From Paenibacillus validus NBRC 15382 (GTDB taxonomy: Bacteria > Bacillota > Bacilli > Paenibacillales > NBRC-103111): a stretch of 64,000 nucleotides of DNA. Shown piece by piece: positions 15,808-24,621 of this stretch. The notes beneath the pieces were generated by a model. The model saw nothing but the letters and a program-made list of their open reading frames with translations. It was not told the origin of the DNA and ran no database searches. Position 1 is the stretch's first letter, and each line of letters begins with the position of its first letter. The DNA is taken from positions 62,001 to 126,000 of the forward strand of contig NZ_BIMH01000008.1 in the NCBI RefSeq assembly GCF_004000985.1, in the 5' to 3' direction. The position numbers and the translations under genes are program-made.

Positions 15808-16724
15808 ATCCAAATATCGTAGTTATTGGAAGTCTGAATATGGACATTGTGATCAATGTCGAGGAAATGCCTCATGAAGGCCAGACCATTCTGGGAACAG
15901 GGTTCTCGGAAATAGCCGGCGGCAAGGGCGCCAATCAAGCGGTAGCGATCGGAAAGCTGCAGGCCTCGGTCGGTATGATCGGCAAAGTCGGAGCGGATTC
16001 TTATGCTTCCGCCCTGCTCGATTCTTTGAAAGAAAGTAATGTAGACGCCCGGCATATTCTAACTTCTCCGAATAGAACGGGAGTCGCATTAGTGACGGTG
16101 AACCAAAGCGGGAAAAACCATATCGTTGTCGTCCCGGGGGCGAACTTTGACCTGACGCCGGACGATATCCGGAACCAAAGACACGTTATCGAACAATGCG
16201 AGATGGTCGTGCTGCAGCTGGAAGTTCCCATGGAAACCGTAAACTGCGCCCTTCAATTGGCGAAGGAAGCCGGCAAAACAACCATTTTAAATCCGGCTCC
16301 AGCGAAAATCATGGAGGAAGAGATGTTGAAGAACGTCGATATCTTGATCCCCAATGAACATGAATTGTCGGAAATATCCGGGATGGAGATTGCGGATGAA
16401 CGTAGTCTCCAGGAAGCGGCCCGGTCCCTTCTGGCCAAAGGAGTGAAAGCGGTTCTGGTCACGCTGGGCGACAAGGGGTGCTGCTATGTGGATAAAGACC
16501 GTTTCCAGCTGTATCCGGCCCATCAAGTGAAGGCAAAGGATACGACGGCTGCAGGAGATAGCTTCATCGGCGGCTTTACGGCAAGCTACGTGAAGAACCG
16601 GGATATCGATATGGCGGTCAAGCAGGCGCAAATCGTAGCGGCCATCACGGTCACTCGCCCGGGCGCGCAAAGTTCATTGCCGACGCTGGAAGAAGTTCAG
16701 CGATTTGCCGTAGACAACGCTTAA
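15804..16724 (+). CDS. rbsK: ribokinase
   Basis: PfkB-family sugar kinase of 306 residues that phosphorylates ribose at O5, feeding the pentose phosphate pathway. The N-terminal GSLNMDIVINVEEMP and GGKGANQAVAIGKL motifs bind sugar, NPAPA and VTLGDKG are typical of ribokinase, and the catalytic-base motif is DTTAAGDSFIGGF near residue 250. The start overlaps the repressor stop by four bases (ATGA), so the pair is translationally coupled. Unlike in many Bacilli, no rbsDACB genes follow; the sugar must enter by a transporter elsewhere. Confidence 0.93.
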   Translation: MNPNIVVIGSLNMDIVINVEEMPHEGQTILGTGFSEIAGGKGANQAVAIGKLQASVGMIGKVGADSYASALLDSLKESNVDARHILTSPNRTGVALVTVNQSGKNHIVVVPGANFDLTPDDIRNQRHVIEQCEMVVLQLEVPMETVNCALQLAKEAGKTTILNPAPAKIMEEEMLKNVDILIPNEHELSEISGMEIADERSLQEAARSLLAKGVKAVLVTLGDKGCCYVDKDRFQLYPAHQVKAKDTTAAGDSFIGGFTASYVKNRDIDMAVKQAQIVAAITVTRPGAQSSLPTLEEVQRFAVDNA

Positions 16725-16853
16725 GGATCAGTCAACGAAGGGGATGGCCCGGTAGCCCATATTGAAAAAAATTTGCAGCCTGGCGAAGAATAAGTGTATC
16801 CTAAAGAGGTTTTCATTTCGATTTTTTCCTGATTTATGAAAGGAGACAAGACC

Positions 16854-17444
16854 ATGGCAAAAATAATCGGCATCGGGCCCCATTATCCGGCATTGCTGAA
16901 AGCGAAGAATTTCCCGCCGGATCACGTTCCTCATCTGTTCCTGAAGCCGATGACAACGATTGTACGCGACGGTCAGGAGATTCAAATCCCGAGCCAGGCT
17001 GAGAAAGTGATTGCAGAGGTGGAAATTGCCCTGCTGGTCAACCGTACCTTGCGTAACGTTACCGAGGAGGAAATGGCCGATTTGTCCGCGGTTGGCGGGT
17101 ACGCAATCGCCAACGATTTAACGGCCGTCGGTCCGAAGGTGATGGGCGAAGGGAAAATTTATGATACGTTCACCCCGCTCGGGACATTCGTTAAGGTGGA
17201 CGATCCGCTTTCCATTCGTATCGAAAGTTACCAGAACGGAGAATTAAAGCAATCGGCGTCCGCTTCCGAGATGGGCTTCTCTTTTGCCCGTATCCTCGCT
17301 TATTTTTCTTCCATTATTACCTTGGAGCAGGGGGATATTATTCTGACGGGGACACCCGCAGGCCCGTTTGAGATTCAGCCGGGAGACAAGATCGAAATTC
17401 GCAGTCCGCAGTTGGGCGTTGTCACAAACAAGGTTCGTTCCTAA
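16854..17444 (+). CDS. fumarylacetoacetate hydrolase family protein
   Basis: A 196-residue, single-domain member of the FAH family (hydrolases, isomerases and decarboxylases acting on 2-oxo acids, with a divalent metal). Visible motifs: EVEIALLVNRTLRNV near residue 55, GGYAIANDLTA near 83, and the family hallmark TLEQGDIILTGTPAGPFEIQ near 160. The short length fits the small FAH group. The ATG at 16854 follows AAAGGAGA; an in-frame ATG six codons earlier is less well placed. It follows rbsK by about 130 bases and could be the third gene of that operon, but the reaction cannot be assigned. Confidence 0.85.
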   Translation: MAKIIGIGPHYPALLKAKNFPPDHVPHLFLKPMTTIVRDGQEIQIPSQAEKVIAEVEIALLVNRTLRNVTEEEMADLSAVGGYAIANDLTAVGPKVMGEGKIYDTFTPLGTFVKVDDPLSIRIESYQNGELKQSASASEMGFSFARILAYFSSIITLEQGDIILTGTPAGPFEIQPGDKIEIRSPQLGVVTNKVRS

Positions 17445-17485
17445 TACGGAGCATACAAGCCGCAGCGGCTCACAGCTTATCCAAA

Positions 17486-17537
17486 CAAACATCCCGATCC
17501 GTCAGGTAACAAGCGGATCGGGATGTTTGTGTTTTCC
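17486..17537. terminator. bidirectional terminator between FAH and DUF1836 genes
   Basis: A perfect 16-bp stem, CAAACATCCCGATCCG (17486-17501) with its complement at 17514-17529, loop of 12, then TGTTTTCC. It serves the convergent genes on both sides. Confidence 0.85.
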
Positions 17538-17577
17538 TTACTGCTTGCGGATACGGAGTCATCGCGTAAAGTTTCGG

Positions 17578-18351
17578 TTAATTCAAGTTATGAAGAAATA
17601 ACGTAGCGTTTAAATACCTTCTCGCCAAGGAGTGGAAATAAGCGGTCTGAACAGAGACCATGGCAATCATCAGCATGTTTCGGACGGCTTCCCTTTGCTG
17701 AGGGTTCAAATGTTCCATGCTGCACGCAAATTGATTCGCCTTCTGGCGAATGGTCGATTCCGTTAAAGCGTCATGGTTGCGCTTGCCCGAGTCATGTCCT
17801 TGAACGTCGAGCAGCTGATCGTTGTTCGCATCAAGCTCTTCGAACAGACGGGAGTAGGTCGCATATAAGTCAGCAGGCGCCAGCAGGTCGTCAGTCTCGT
17901 CGTCAGGCTGCTGGAATATAATTTCAAACAGCTTCCGGATGGATTCGAAATCCAGGCAGTTTTTTAGATCGTCTATGATAAAAAGCATGGCGGCTTGATC
18001 GACCGAATATTTTTTGCCTACTTTGGGAGAACCTAAAAAATCCTTGAAATCTCGTTTTACCCAATTCTGCATCGAGGTAATGGACATATTGGTATATTCG
18101 ATTTGATTGCCAAGAGAGACGATGTCTTGCAGAGAAAAGCCTTCAACCCGATTATGCTTGATCATTTTCTCAAGCACGGGGGGAAGATGGGTAGAAAGAA
18201 AAGCGGATAGGGATGTGCCGTGCTCCATGTCCGCCTGGTGGTTTTTTTTCCATGCCTCCTGCAGAACAGTGAGGGGAGATCGGGTAGCTCTTCCTTTCAA
18301 GGAGAGGAGGATAATCGCCATTTCTTTACGCGTTAATGTGAAAGTCTCCAT
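17578..18351 (-). CDS. DUF1836 domain protein, probable MerR-like regulator
   Basis: A 257-residue protein with the DUF1836 pattern: a predicted helix-turn-helix stretch (MSITSMQNWVKRDF near residue 92, then KVGKKYSVDQAAMLFIIDDL near 112) followed by helices, much like the MerR-type 'motif, K-x-Y, acidic' arrangement. The DNA-binding role of this family is predicted, not proven, to my knowledge. Its upstream region shared with the divergent CNNM gene carries two GTTC-N4-GAAC palindromes that may be its operators. ATG at 18351 follows AAGGAGAAG on its strand. Confidence 0.75.
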   Translation of the reverse strand: METFTLTRKEMAIILLSLKGRATRSPLTVLQEAWKKNHQADMEHGTSLSAFLSTHLPPVLEKMIKHNRVEGFSLQDIVSLGNQIEYTNMSITSMQNWVKRDFKDFLGSPKVGKKYSVDQAAMLFIIDDLKNCLDFESIRKLFEIIFQQPDDETDDLLAPADLYATYSRLFEELDANNDQLLDVQGHDSGKRNHDALTESTIRQKANQFACSMEHLNPQQREAVRNMLMIAMVSVQTAYFHSLARRYLNATLFLHNLN

Positions 18352-18384
18352 GAAAACTTCTCCTTCTACATCATTTCAATCTTT

Positions 18385-18404
18385 ATGAGTTCAATTGAAC
18401 TCAT
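18385..18404. promoter_or_regulatory. 20-bp perfect palindrome, candidate operator A
   Basis: ATGAGTTCAATTGAACTCAT, perfectly palindromic, 34 bases upstream of the DUF1836 start. The core AGTTC-N4-GAACT recurs at 18550. Confidence 0.65.
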
Positions 18405-18549
18405 CATAAAACGTTTCGTATGAGTTTGTCAAAGGGAGATAATGAATGAAAAATGCCTGTTAGGGTTAACTTTAATACGAAAAGAACGTAAACAGGGTGA
18501 ATTCAGCCCTATATACCGTTTTATTATTCATAAGACGTAATATATAATA

Positions 18550-18563
18550 AGTTCATAAGAACT
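18550..18563. promoter_or_regulatory. candidate operator B (AGTTC-N4-GAACT)
   Basis: AGTTCATAAGAACT, the same half-sites and spacing as the palindrome at 18385-18404, 46 bases before the CNNM gene. The divergent intergenic region otherwise shows no gene. Confidence 0.55.
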
Positions 18564-18608
18564 CTCAAATGTGAGTGATCCTAATATTATAGACTAAGGA
18601 AGGTTGAT

Positions 18609-19934
18609 ATGGGCCTAAATTTGTTTCTTGTAGCCGTTCTTATTTTGCTTACCGCATTTTTCGTCGCGACGGAGTTTGCCATTATTAAGTTACGGGGCAG
18701 CCGGGTAGACCAGTTGGTCTCGGAAGGACGAAATAATGCGATCGCGGTGCAAAAAGTTCAAAGTAATCTCGACGGGTATCTTTCCGCGTGCCAATTGGGG
18801 ATTACGATTACGGCTTTGGGACTTGGATGGCTGGGTGAACCGACCGTTGAGAAATTGCTGCATCCGCTGTTTGATGCGTTCGGTCTTGGGGCTGAAGTAA
18901 GCAGCTTAATATCCTTCCTTGTCGCTTTCGTTCTGATGACCTATATTCACGTCGTGCTTGGCGAGCTGGCGCCGAAAACGTTAGCTATTCAGAAGGCGGA
19001 GCAAATCAGTTTGCTGGTCGCGAAACCGATCATGTTATTTTATAAAATCATGTATCCGTTCATCTGGTTATTAAACGGGTCGGCCAATGCACTCATTCGT
19101 ATGGTCGGTTTAAAGCCGGCCAAGGAACATGAGGAAGCGCACTCCGAAGAAGAGATTCAGATTATTGTTTCGGAAAGCTATCAAAGCGGGAAAATCAATA
19201 AAACGGAGTACGGTTACGTGAACCGCATCTTCGCTTTCGATGACATGCTGGCAAGAGAAATCATGGTTCCGAGAACGGACATGATTTGTCTGTATACGAA
19301 TAATACATTGAAGGAAAACCTGGAAATCATTCGCCGCGAGCAATACACGCGGTTTCCTATAGCGAAGGACAGCAAGGACAATATTGTGGGAATAGTGAAC
19401 ACCAAACATTTTTTCCTGCTTTATGATAACAATCCTGATTCATTCGATTTCAATAAATTGGTCCATCCGGTACTTACGGTACCCGAATACATGCCAGTCA
19501 ATACGCTGCTGGCCAAAATGCAAAAAGAACGGGTTCACATTGCGATTCTCGTGGATGAATACGGCGGTACGTCGGGACTGATCACCATGGAAGATATCCT
19601 TGAGGAGATTGTGGGAGAAATTCGTGACGAATTCGATGCCGATGAAGCCAAGGAAATCGAAAAAATTGAGGATGACAAATATATTTTAGACGGCAAGGTG
19701 CTTTTGAGTGAAGTGAACGACCTGTTCGGTAGCGATTTGGAGAACGATGGCGTTGACACCATCGGGGGATGGCTATTCGCGGCCAATCCGGATATCGAAG
19801 TCGGCACATCCTGGACTTATGACGGGTTGACCTTCGTTGTCTTAAAGAAGGATAGCCATCGTATCCGGCGTATCGAAGTAAGCAAACAAAGAACCGTTGC
19901 CGACGATGCTTCTTTAGAGAAAAGCCATGCCTGA
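18609..19934 (+). CDS. CNNM/CorC-type (HlyC/CorC) transporter with CBS domains
   Basis: A 441-residue membrane protein. Order: DUF21/CNNM transmembrane domain (about 1-190, with FVATEFAIIKLRGSRVDQLV and the YLSACQLGITITALGLGWLG signature), a CBS-domain pair (about 205-335; MVPRTDM, then VDEYGGTSGLITMEDILEEI), and a C-terminal CorC_HlyC domain (about 350-430). Bacterial relatives transport or regulate Mg2+ and give resistance to it; others affect Na+ or cobalt. The old 'hemolysin' label is not meaningful. It is divergent from the DUF1836 regulator and shares the operator-bearing region with it. Confidence 0.92.
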   Translation: MGLNLFLVAVLILLTAFFVATEFAIIKLRGSRVDQLVSEGRNNAIAVQKVQSNLDGYLSACQLGITITALGLGWLGEPTVEKLLHPLFDAFGLGAEVSSLISFLVAFVLMTYIHVVLGELAPKTLAIQKAEQISLLVAKPIMLFYKIMYPFIWLLNGSANALIRMVGLKPAKEHEEAHSEEEIQIIVSESYQSGKINKTEYGYVNRIFAFDDMLAREIMVPRTDMICLYTNNTLKENLEIIRREQYTRFPIAKDSKDNIVGIVNTKHFFLLYDNNPDSFDFNKLVHPVLTVPEYMPVNTLLAKMQKERVHIAILVDEYGGTSGLITMEDILEEIVGEIRDEFDADEAKEIEKIEDDKYILDGKVLLSEVNDLFGSDLENDGVDTIGGWLFAANPDIEVGTSWTYDGLTFVVLKKDSHRIRRIEVSKQRTVADDASLEKSHA

Positions 19935-19957
19935 TTAAACCAACTCTTCATGAATTA

Positions 19958-19997
19958 GAGGCAATCACGTGGAAACGCGTTGATTGCCTCTTACTTT
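19958..19997. terminator. bidirectional terminator between CNNM and GGDEF-EAL genes
   Basis: Stem GAGGCAATCA..(19958) with TGATTGCCTC (to 19990), followed by TTACTTTG; the convergent genes can both use it. Confidence 0.7.
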
Positions 19998-20006
19998 GTC
20001 GCGATA

Positions 20007-22925
20007 TCAGAATTTGACCGTTTGCAGGAAGTGCTCGATGTCCTCTACTGAACTAGGTTTACTGATCAAATAGCCCTGAATCTCATCGCACTTCATCTCG
20101 CGCAGTAAGGCCGATTGAGCCTCTGTTTCTACGCCTTCCGCCACGACAATCATCCCAAGGCTGTGCGCCATATCGATAATCGCTTTAACAATCGAATGGT
20201 CTTCCTTGTGATCCTGGATATCCCGAATGAAGGATTGATCGATTTTAAGATGGTCGATCGGAAACTTTTTTAAATAGCTGAGCGAAGAATAGCCCGTCCC
20301 GAAGTCATCCATGGATATTTTGACGCCCAACCTTTTGATCTCATGTAATATCGACAGCACATATTCCATATGATGCATACTGAGGTTCTCCGTAATTTCC
20401 AGCTCCAGATATTGCGGCTTCAGTCCGGATTCCCGCAGTACCCGGGGGATGAGCTCGACAAGGTTTTGTTCCCGGAATTGTCTGACGGACAGGTTGACGG
20501 AAACGGAAAATGGCGGATATCCGGCATCCTGCCAAGCTTTATTTTGCGCGCAAGCCGTATATAAAACCCACTCTCCGATCGGATTGATCAGCCCCGTCTC
20601 TTCAGCCAGAGGAATAAAATCGGTCGGAGGAATCCAGCCGCGTTCCGCATGTCTCCAGCGAATCAAGGCTTCCAGCCCGCTGAACGTTCCTGACCTTACA
20701 TTCATTCTGGGCTGATAGTAAAGCTCGAATTCGCCATGATCCAACGCTTTACGCATCATGGTTTCCAGCGTCATTTGATTGCAGGAAGCCTCATCCATTT
20801 CGGACGTATAAAATTGATACATGTTCTTGCCCTTGTCTTTGGCGGCATACATCGCTTGATCGGCATTCTTAAGAAGCGTTTCCTGATCTTCCCCGTCGTC
20901 CGGATACATGCTGATTCCGATACTGGGGGTGATGAACACTTCGTGACCGCTAATCAGGATAGGAGCGGTAAACAGATCAAGCATGCTTTGCGCGGCTTGG
21001 GCGGCTTGTTCACGGGTCATGTTCGGGAATACCGCAGTAAATTCGTCTCCGCCCATACGAGAGAGGAAATCATTGCTTTCGATGCTGCCTTTCAGCCTTT
21101 CCGCGACTTGCTGCAGCAGAAGGTCGCCGTTCCGATGTCCAAGGGTATCGTTAATCACTTTAAAACGATCAAAATCAATAAAAAGGATGGCTGCCGTCTG
21201 CCCGTTACGTTTACTCTGCTCTAACGAAACTTCCAATTCCTGATTGAACAGCACCCGGTTGGGAAGGCCTGTTAAATGGTCGTAATAGGCAAGATGCTGA
21301 ATTTCACGAAACATGTAGTGAAGTCTCTCGGCCATGATCCGGTAATTCGCAATGAGAATCGTAATTTCGGTCAATAGGCTGCTGGGCCAATGAACGGCGT
21401 TTTTCTCCAATATTTTATTGGGTAAGTCCGTTGTCGTATGCGCTAACCGAATGATCGGCCTTACGATCGAACGGCTGATGAAGAAGGACGTAATGATTGC
21501 GATCAGTCCGCAAATCAACAGGATCGTAAGTGTTTTGATATAGGACTTGTACAATCCGTTCTGATAAGGCGCAAACGACGATTCCACGATGACGGTCCAG
21601 TCCCCAAGGCCTGATAACGGCGTGATCTTGATGTATGACGAGTTTCCCCACCGTTTCATCGGATTTTTGATATTTTTGGGGAGCCAATAGTAGAAGCCGT
21701 CCTTCAAGTCGTGAATCTCGCCGTCTTTTTTCCAGTCATATTCCTGCATAACGGCATTCGCGGAACGGGTGCTGGCGATCACGTGCCGGTTGCGGTCCAC
21801 GATGGTAACATGGATGTTCGTATATGTTGTGAGTGCTTGAATTCTTTGGCTAATATAACCGAGATCCAGGGCCCCGCCGGCAATGCCCTGGAACTGCCGG
21901 CCGCTCATGATCGGAGCGCTGATATTTACGACGGGTTCGGACACGCCGCCTCTTCCAGCGAAAACATCGGAAATGACAAGCTGTAAGCTTTCTTTGTTTT
22001 GTATAAAGTACAGCCTGTCCGAGAAGTTCAAACCGAGCGTAGGTTGGCCGTTCATATTATGTAAGGGATAGAAGGTTACGGTTGTTCCTGCAGCATTGGT
22101 GATGAACATATTATGAAAATCAGGAAAAATTTGTTTAAAATGAGCAGTAAGCCTCTGCAGAGCCTCTGCATCGTTCAGATCAGTTTCAGCCGCGAGATTG
22201 GAAAATTGCCCGACAGCCGACACATGAACGTTTCTCCAGTTGCTGATATCGTTCTCAATGATTTCCGATTGGCGTTCCGCCGCTTCCTGAATCGCCGCAT
22301 CGGTTTTCTTAATCTCCTCTCGGCTCACCATGATCATGACAAGCAGCAGGGGAAAGACGATTAAGGCGACAAAAATGTTAAAAAGAATATCGTACAAAGA
22401 ACGGGACGTTTTTTTGGAGGTTCGACCGGTCCCCATGGGAGCCCTCAAATAAGTGAGGATAAGGCTTGCAATCAAAGCATTTAAAATACTGTTGACAGCA
22501 TCCTTAAGCATAACTGTCAACGTAGCCGTAGCGTCCATCTGCAATCCATAATGATAGGATAACCAGATCATCGGCATGCCCAGCAGGATCCAGAACAACG
22601 CGACCAGGAAGACGAAGTTGCTGATCTTCTGCCGGTAGAAGAGGCCGACGAATATCGTCTCTGCAATAAAGACCAGCATAGCATACGGATGATTCCATAA
22701 AATTAAGGTAGCGCTGCTTGCGAGAACAGACCCGATCAATCCCCATTTAAATCCATAGAGCTTCATGATGAGCCATACAAAGATGCTGCCGAATATAAAG
22801 TCGACTCCATAAAATAGAGACAGGTTCATGATGTTTCCCAAACAAGCCAAGACCAGCAACAGGACCAGGTAAAAGAATGAAACGACAGGTGAAGAAGTTC
22901 TTGTAAACAAAATAGCTGCTCCCAT
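20007..22925 (-). CDS. GGDEF-EAL membrane protein (c-di-GMP turnover)
   Basis: About 972 residues. Order: five to six hydrophobic helices (about 5-170), an extracytoplasmic dCache-like sensor (about 215-450) between membrane helices, a linker, then GGDEF (motif GGDEF at about 625-629) and EAL (EALIRW at about 752). Both active sites look intact, including [10 protein letters not shown] and the VVAEGVE segment of EAL. The RxxD inhibitory site before GGDEF is replaced by ESND, so product inhibition of the cyclase is probably lost. The frame is open to 23024, but that part lies in a c-di-GMP riboswitch and its terminator, so the ATG at 22925 is the first plausible start. It lacks a good ribosome binding site; GTG 22970 is an alternative. 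Confidence 0.9.
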   Translation of the reverse strand: MGAAILFTRTSSPVVSFFYLVLLLVLACLGNIMNLSLFYGVDFIFGSIFVWLIMKLYGFKWGLIGSVLASSATLILWNHPYAMLVFIAETIFVGLFYRQKISNFVFLVALFWILLGMPMIWLSYHYGLQMDATATLTVMLKDAVNSILNALIASLILTYLRAPMGTGRTSKKTSRSLYDILFNIFVALIVFPLLLVMIMVSREEIKKTDAAIQEAAERQSEIIENDISNWRNVHVSAVGQFSNLAAETDLNDAEALQRLTAHFKQIFPDFHNMFITNAAGTTVTFYPLHNMNGQPTLGLNFSDRLYFIQNKESLQLVISDVFAGRGGVSEPVVNISAPIMSGRQFQGIAGGALDLGYISQRIQALTTYTNIHVTIVDRNRHVIASTRSANAVMQEYDWKKDGEIHDLKDGFYYWLPKNIKNPMKRWGNSSYIKITPLSGLGDWTVIVESSFAPYQNGLYKSYIKTLTILLICGLIAIITSFFISRSIVRPIIRLAHTTTDLPNKILEKNAVHWPSSLLTEITILIANYRIMAERLHYMFREIQHLAYYDHLTGLPNRVLFNQELEVSLEQSKRNGQTAAILFIDFDRFKVINDTLGHRNGDLLLQQVAERLKGSIESNDFLSRMGGDEFTAVFPNMTREQAAQAAQSMLDLFTAPILISGHEVFITPSIGISMYPDDGEDQETLLKNADQAMYAAKDKGKNMYQFYTSEMDEASCNQMTLETMMRKALDHGEFELYYQPRMNVRSGTFSGLEALIRWRHAERGWIPPTDFIPLAEETGLINPIGEWVLYTACAQNKAWQDAGYPPFSVSVNLSVRQFREQNLVELIPRVLRESGLKPQYLELEITENLSMHHMEYVLSILHEIKRLGVKISMDDFGTGYSSLSYLKKFPIDHLKIDQSFIRDIQDHKEDHSIVKAIIDMAHSLGMIVVAEGVETEAQSALLREMKCDEIQGYLISKPSSVEDIEHFLQTVKF

Positions 22926-22973
22926 CCACGATAGTTTTGATCCATACCTTGTGAATGACAAACCGCCCACTAA

Positions 22974-23000
22974 GCAAAAAACACTACCGAAAGGTAGTGT
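22974..23000 (-). terminator. riboswitch expression-platform terminator
   Basis: On the minus strand ACACTACC, loop TTTC, GGTAGTGT (22981-23000), then TTTTTTG. It lies 3' of the aptamer and upstream of the chosen start of the GGDEF-EAL gene. Confidence 0.88.
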
Positions 23001-23005
23001 CTTAA

Positions 23006-23094
23006 ATTGCAACCCAGCCATCATCGCAGAAACTGCGGAAGACCTGTGGCTTTGCGTCCCCGCCTTTCGAACGAGTTTGCCGTAGGTATTTAGT
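23006..23094 (-). promoter_or_regulatory. cyclic-di-GMP-I (GEMM-I) riboswitch
   Basis: Read on the minus strand, the leader has the GEMM-I signature in order: CGGCAAAC, the GAAA-tetraloop-type hairpin TTCGAAAGG, the highly conserved GGGACGCAAAGCC, a variable P3 hairpin (GCAGTTTCTGC), and the closing GATGGCTGGGTTGC. The blocks and spacing match the class I aptamer of the Vibrio Vc2 RNA. A terminator directly follows. It sits in front of a gene that makes or breaks c-di-GMP, giving feedback control; whether ligand turns the gene on or off cannot be read with certainty. Confidence 0.92.
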
Positions 23095-23107
23095 TCTATA
23101 TCATTTA

Positions 23108-23136
23108 AAAATAAACGATCTGTCGTATTTTGTCAA
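23108..23136 (-). promoter_or_regulatory. sigma-A promoter of the riboswitch transcript
   Basis: On the minus strand TTGACA (23136-23131), 17 bases, TATTTT (23113-23108), a short distance before the aptamer. Confidence 0.75.
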
Positions 23137-23268
23137 AAATATTTGAAGATTTTCACGATTTTTGCTAGTTACCCCTCAAATTTGCAAGTGAAGCAGAATA
23201 CTATAGAAGATCCGGCTGATCCACCTCCAAATCGCGCATCGGGTTTCCAATAAAGGAGGAGAAGTTTC

Positions 23269-24336
23269 ATGTTTAAACGATTTGACAAGTTATACGGTAT
23301 TGACTTAGGAACGTCAAACACGGTGATCTTCGAGCAGGGTAAAGGCATCGTGCTGAGCGAACCGTCTGTAGTCGCCTTTCATCAAAGCACCGGCGAATTG
23401 CTGGCCGTAGGCGCGGAGGCGCAAGCGATGATCGGACGAGCTCCCGCTCATGTCGACATCACCTATCCCTTGAGGAATGGCGTCATCGCCAATTTCGATC
23501 TGACCAGCAGCATGCTTCAGCATTTTATCAAAAAAATACAAGGCCGCTCGTCTTTGCTGCGAAGCTCTCAAGTATATATTTCCGTGCCTTGCGGCATTAC
23601 CAATGTGCAAAAGCGGGCCGTTGAAGAAACGATCGTCCATAAGGGAGCCAAACGGGCGATTGCGGTCGAGGAACCGCTGGCTGCTGCGCTTGGGGCAGGA
23701 CTTCCGATTGACGAGCCGATCGGTCATTTGGTGCTCGATATTGGCGGAGGCAGCTGTCAAGTGGCCATCTTGTCGCTCGGGGGCATTGTGGCCAGCCATA
23801 CGGTGAACCGGGCGGGGATGTCTCTTGACCTAGATATTATGGATTATGTGAAACGGCAGTACAACCTGGAGATCGGGGAACGAACGGCCGAAGAAATCAA
23901 GAAACAAATCGGAACGGCCCGTGCTTCCTCCGAAGAACGTACTCTCGGCATTAAGGGGCGGGATGTGATTAACGGATTGCCCCGTTCGATCCAGTTGAGC
24001 TCCCGGGAAATATACACGGTGGTGGATGATTTCCTGCAGCTGCTGGTCGAAGCTATTCGCGCGACGTTGGAGCGGTGCCCGCCCGAGCTTGCCGGGGATG
24101 TGGTGGAGCAGGGGATTCTGCTGTGCGGAGGCGGCGCTCTGCTGGAAGGAATTGATGAACGGATCCGCGAGGAGACCGGGGTTCCCGTACATATTGCCGA
24201 GCATCCGCTTGAATGTACCGCTCTTGGCACCGGCATGATGCTCGGCGCGCACAACAGCAAGCGCGTACCGGCGTGGCGGGAGGCCAAACCGGAATCGGCG
24301 GTGCAGCAGGATGCGGGCCAGCAAGCCGAAATGTAA
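23269..24336 (+). CDS. MreB-family rod-shape protein (Mbl/MreBH-like)
   Basis: Bacterial actin of 355 residues that polymerises under the membrane and guides wall synthesis. ATP-binding motifs are present: phosphate 1 (YGIDLGTSNTVIF near residue 9), connect 1, phosphate 2 (HLVLDIGGGSCQVAIL near 157) and the adenosine motif (GILLCGGGALLEGID near 284). The N-terminus MFKRFDK is amphipathic. No mreC/mreD genes follow, as for the isolated Mbl or MreBH genes of Bacilli. The gene is divergent from the riboswitch-controlled gene; ATG 23269 has AAAGGAGGAG upstream. A cluster of DnaA boxes lies downstream. Confidence 0.9.
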   Translation: MFKRFDKLYGIDLGTSNTVIFEQGKGIVLSEPSVVAFHQSTGELLAVGAEAQAMIGRAPAHVDITYPLRNGVIANFDLTSSMLQHFIKKIQGRSSLLRSSQVYISVPCGITNVQKRAVEETIVHKGAKRAIAVEEPLAAALGAGLPIDEPIGHLVLDIGGGSCQVAILSLGGIVASHTVNRAGMSLDLDIMDYVKRQYNLEIGERTAEEIKKQIGTARASSEERTLGIKGRDVINGLPRSIQLSSREIYTVVDDFLQLLVEAIRATLERCPPELAGDVVEQGILLCGGGALLEGIDERIREETGVPVHIAEHPLECTALGTGMMLGAHNSKRVPAWREAKPESAVQQDAGQQAEM

Positions 24337-24418
24337 GGAAGCTGTGAACAGTCCATGGGGCGGCTGCCGGTCGGCGGCAAGACGATCGTCCGCATCCGTG
24401 ACAAGGAAATGACCTGCG

Positions 24419-24518
24419 TTATTCACAGGCTTATACACATTACTAACAGGCTATCTCATCTTCCTGTGCATAGGTTTTAGTACATTCATTAACATATCCA
24501 CAATCGAGGTTATACACA
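24419..24518. promoter_or_regulatory. DnaA-box cluster
   Basis: Five DnaA-box-like 9-mers in 100 bases after the mreB-like gene: TTATTCACA (24419), TTATACACA (24431), CTATGCACA on the minus strand (24465-24473), ATATCCACA (24494) and TTATACACA (24510). Three match TTATNCACA exactly and two have one difference. The dnaA gene and an AT-rich unwinding element are not here, so this is more likely a DnaA-titrating or regulatory cluster than an origin. Confidence 0.6.
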
Positions 24519-24571
24519 GGTTAAAAGAGAGTCGGTTATCCCGGGCGGAAGTCGCCGGGACCGGATAGATC

Positions 24572-24618
24572 GAGCAAGCGACCGTTCCCGGTCTGTATCG
24601 GGGAGCGGTCGCTTGTTC
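24572..24618 (-). terminator. hairpin terminator after LLM gene
   Basis: An 18-bp stem with two wobble positions (24572-24589 with 24601-24618), directly behind the stop of the minus-strand LLM gene; the T-tract is poor. Confidence 0.55.
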
Positions 24619-24621
24619 GGT

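Noticed and set aside
18385-18563. LexA (SOS) boxes
   Set aside because: The half-sites are in the order GTTC-N4-GAAC, the reverse of GAAC-N4-GTTC.
23269-24336. DnaK/HSP70 gene
   Set aside because: The protein has an actin-like ATPase domain only, is 355 residues long, and carries MreB-type motifs without a substrate-binding domain.
24337-24621. A replication origin at the DnaA-box cluster
   Set aside because: No dnaA, dnaN or AT-rich unwinding element, and chromosomal genes on both sides are unrelated to replication.
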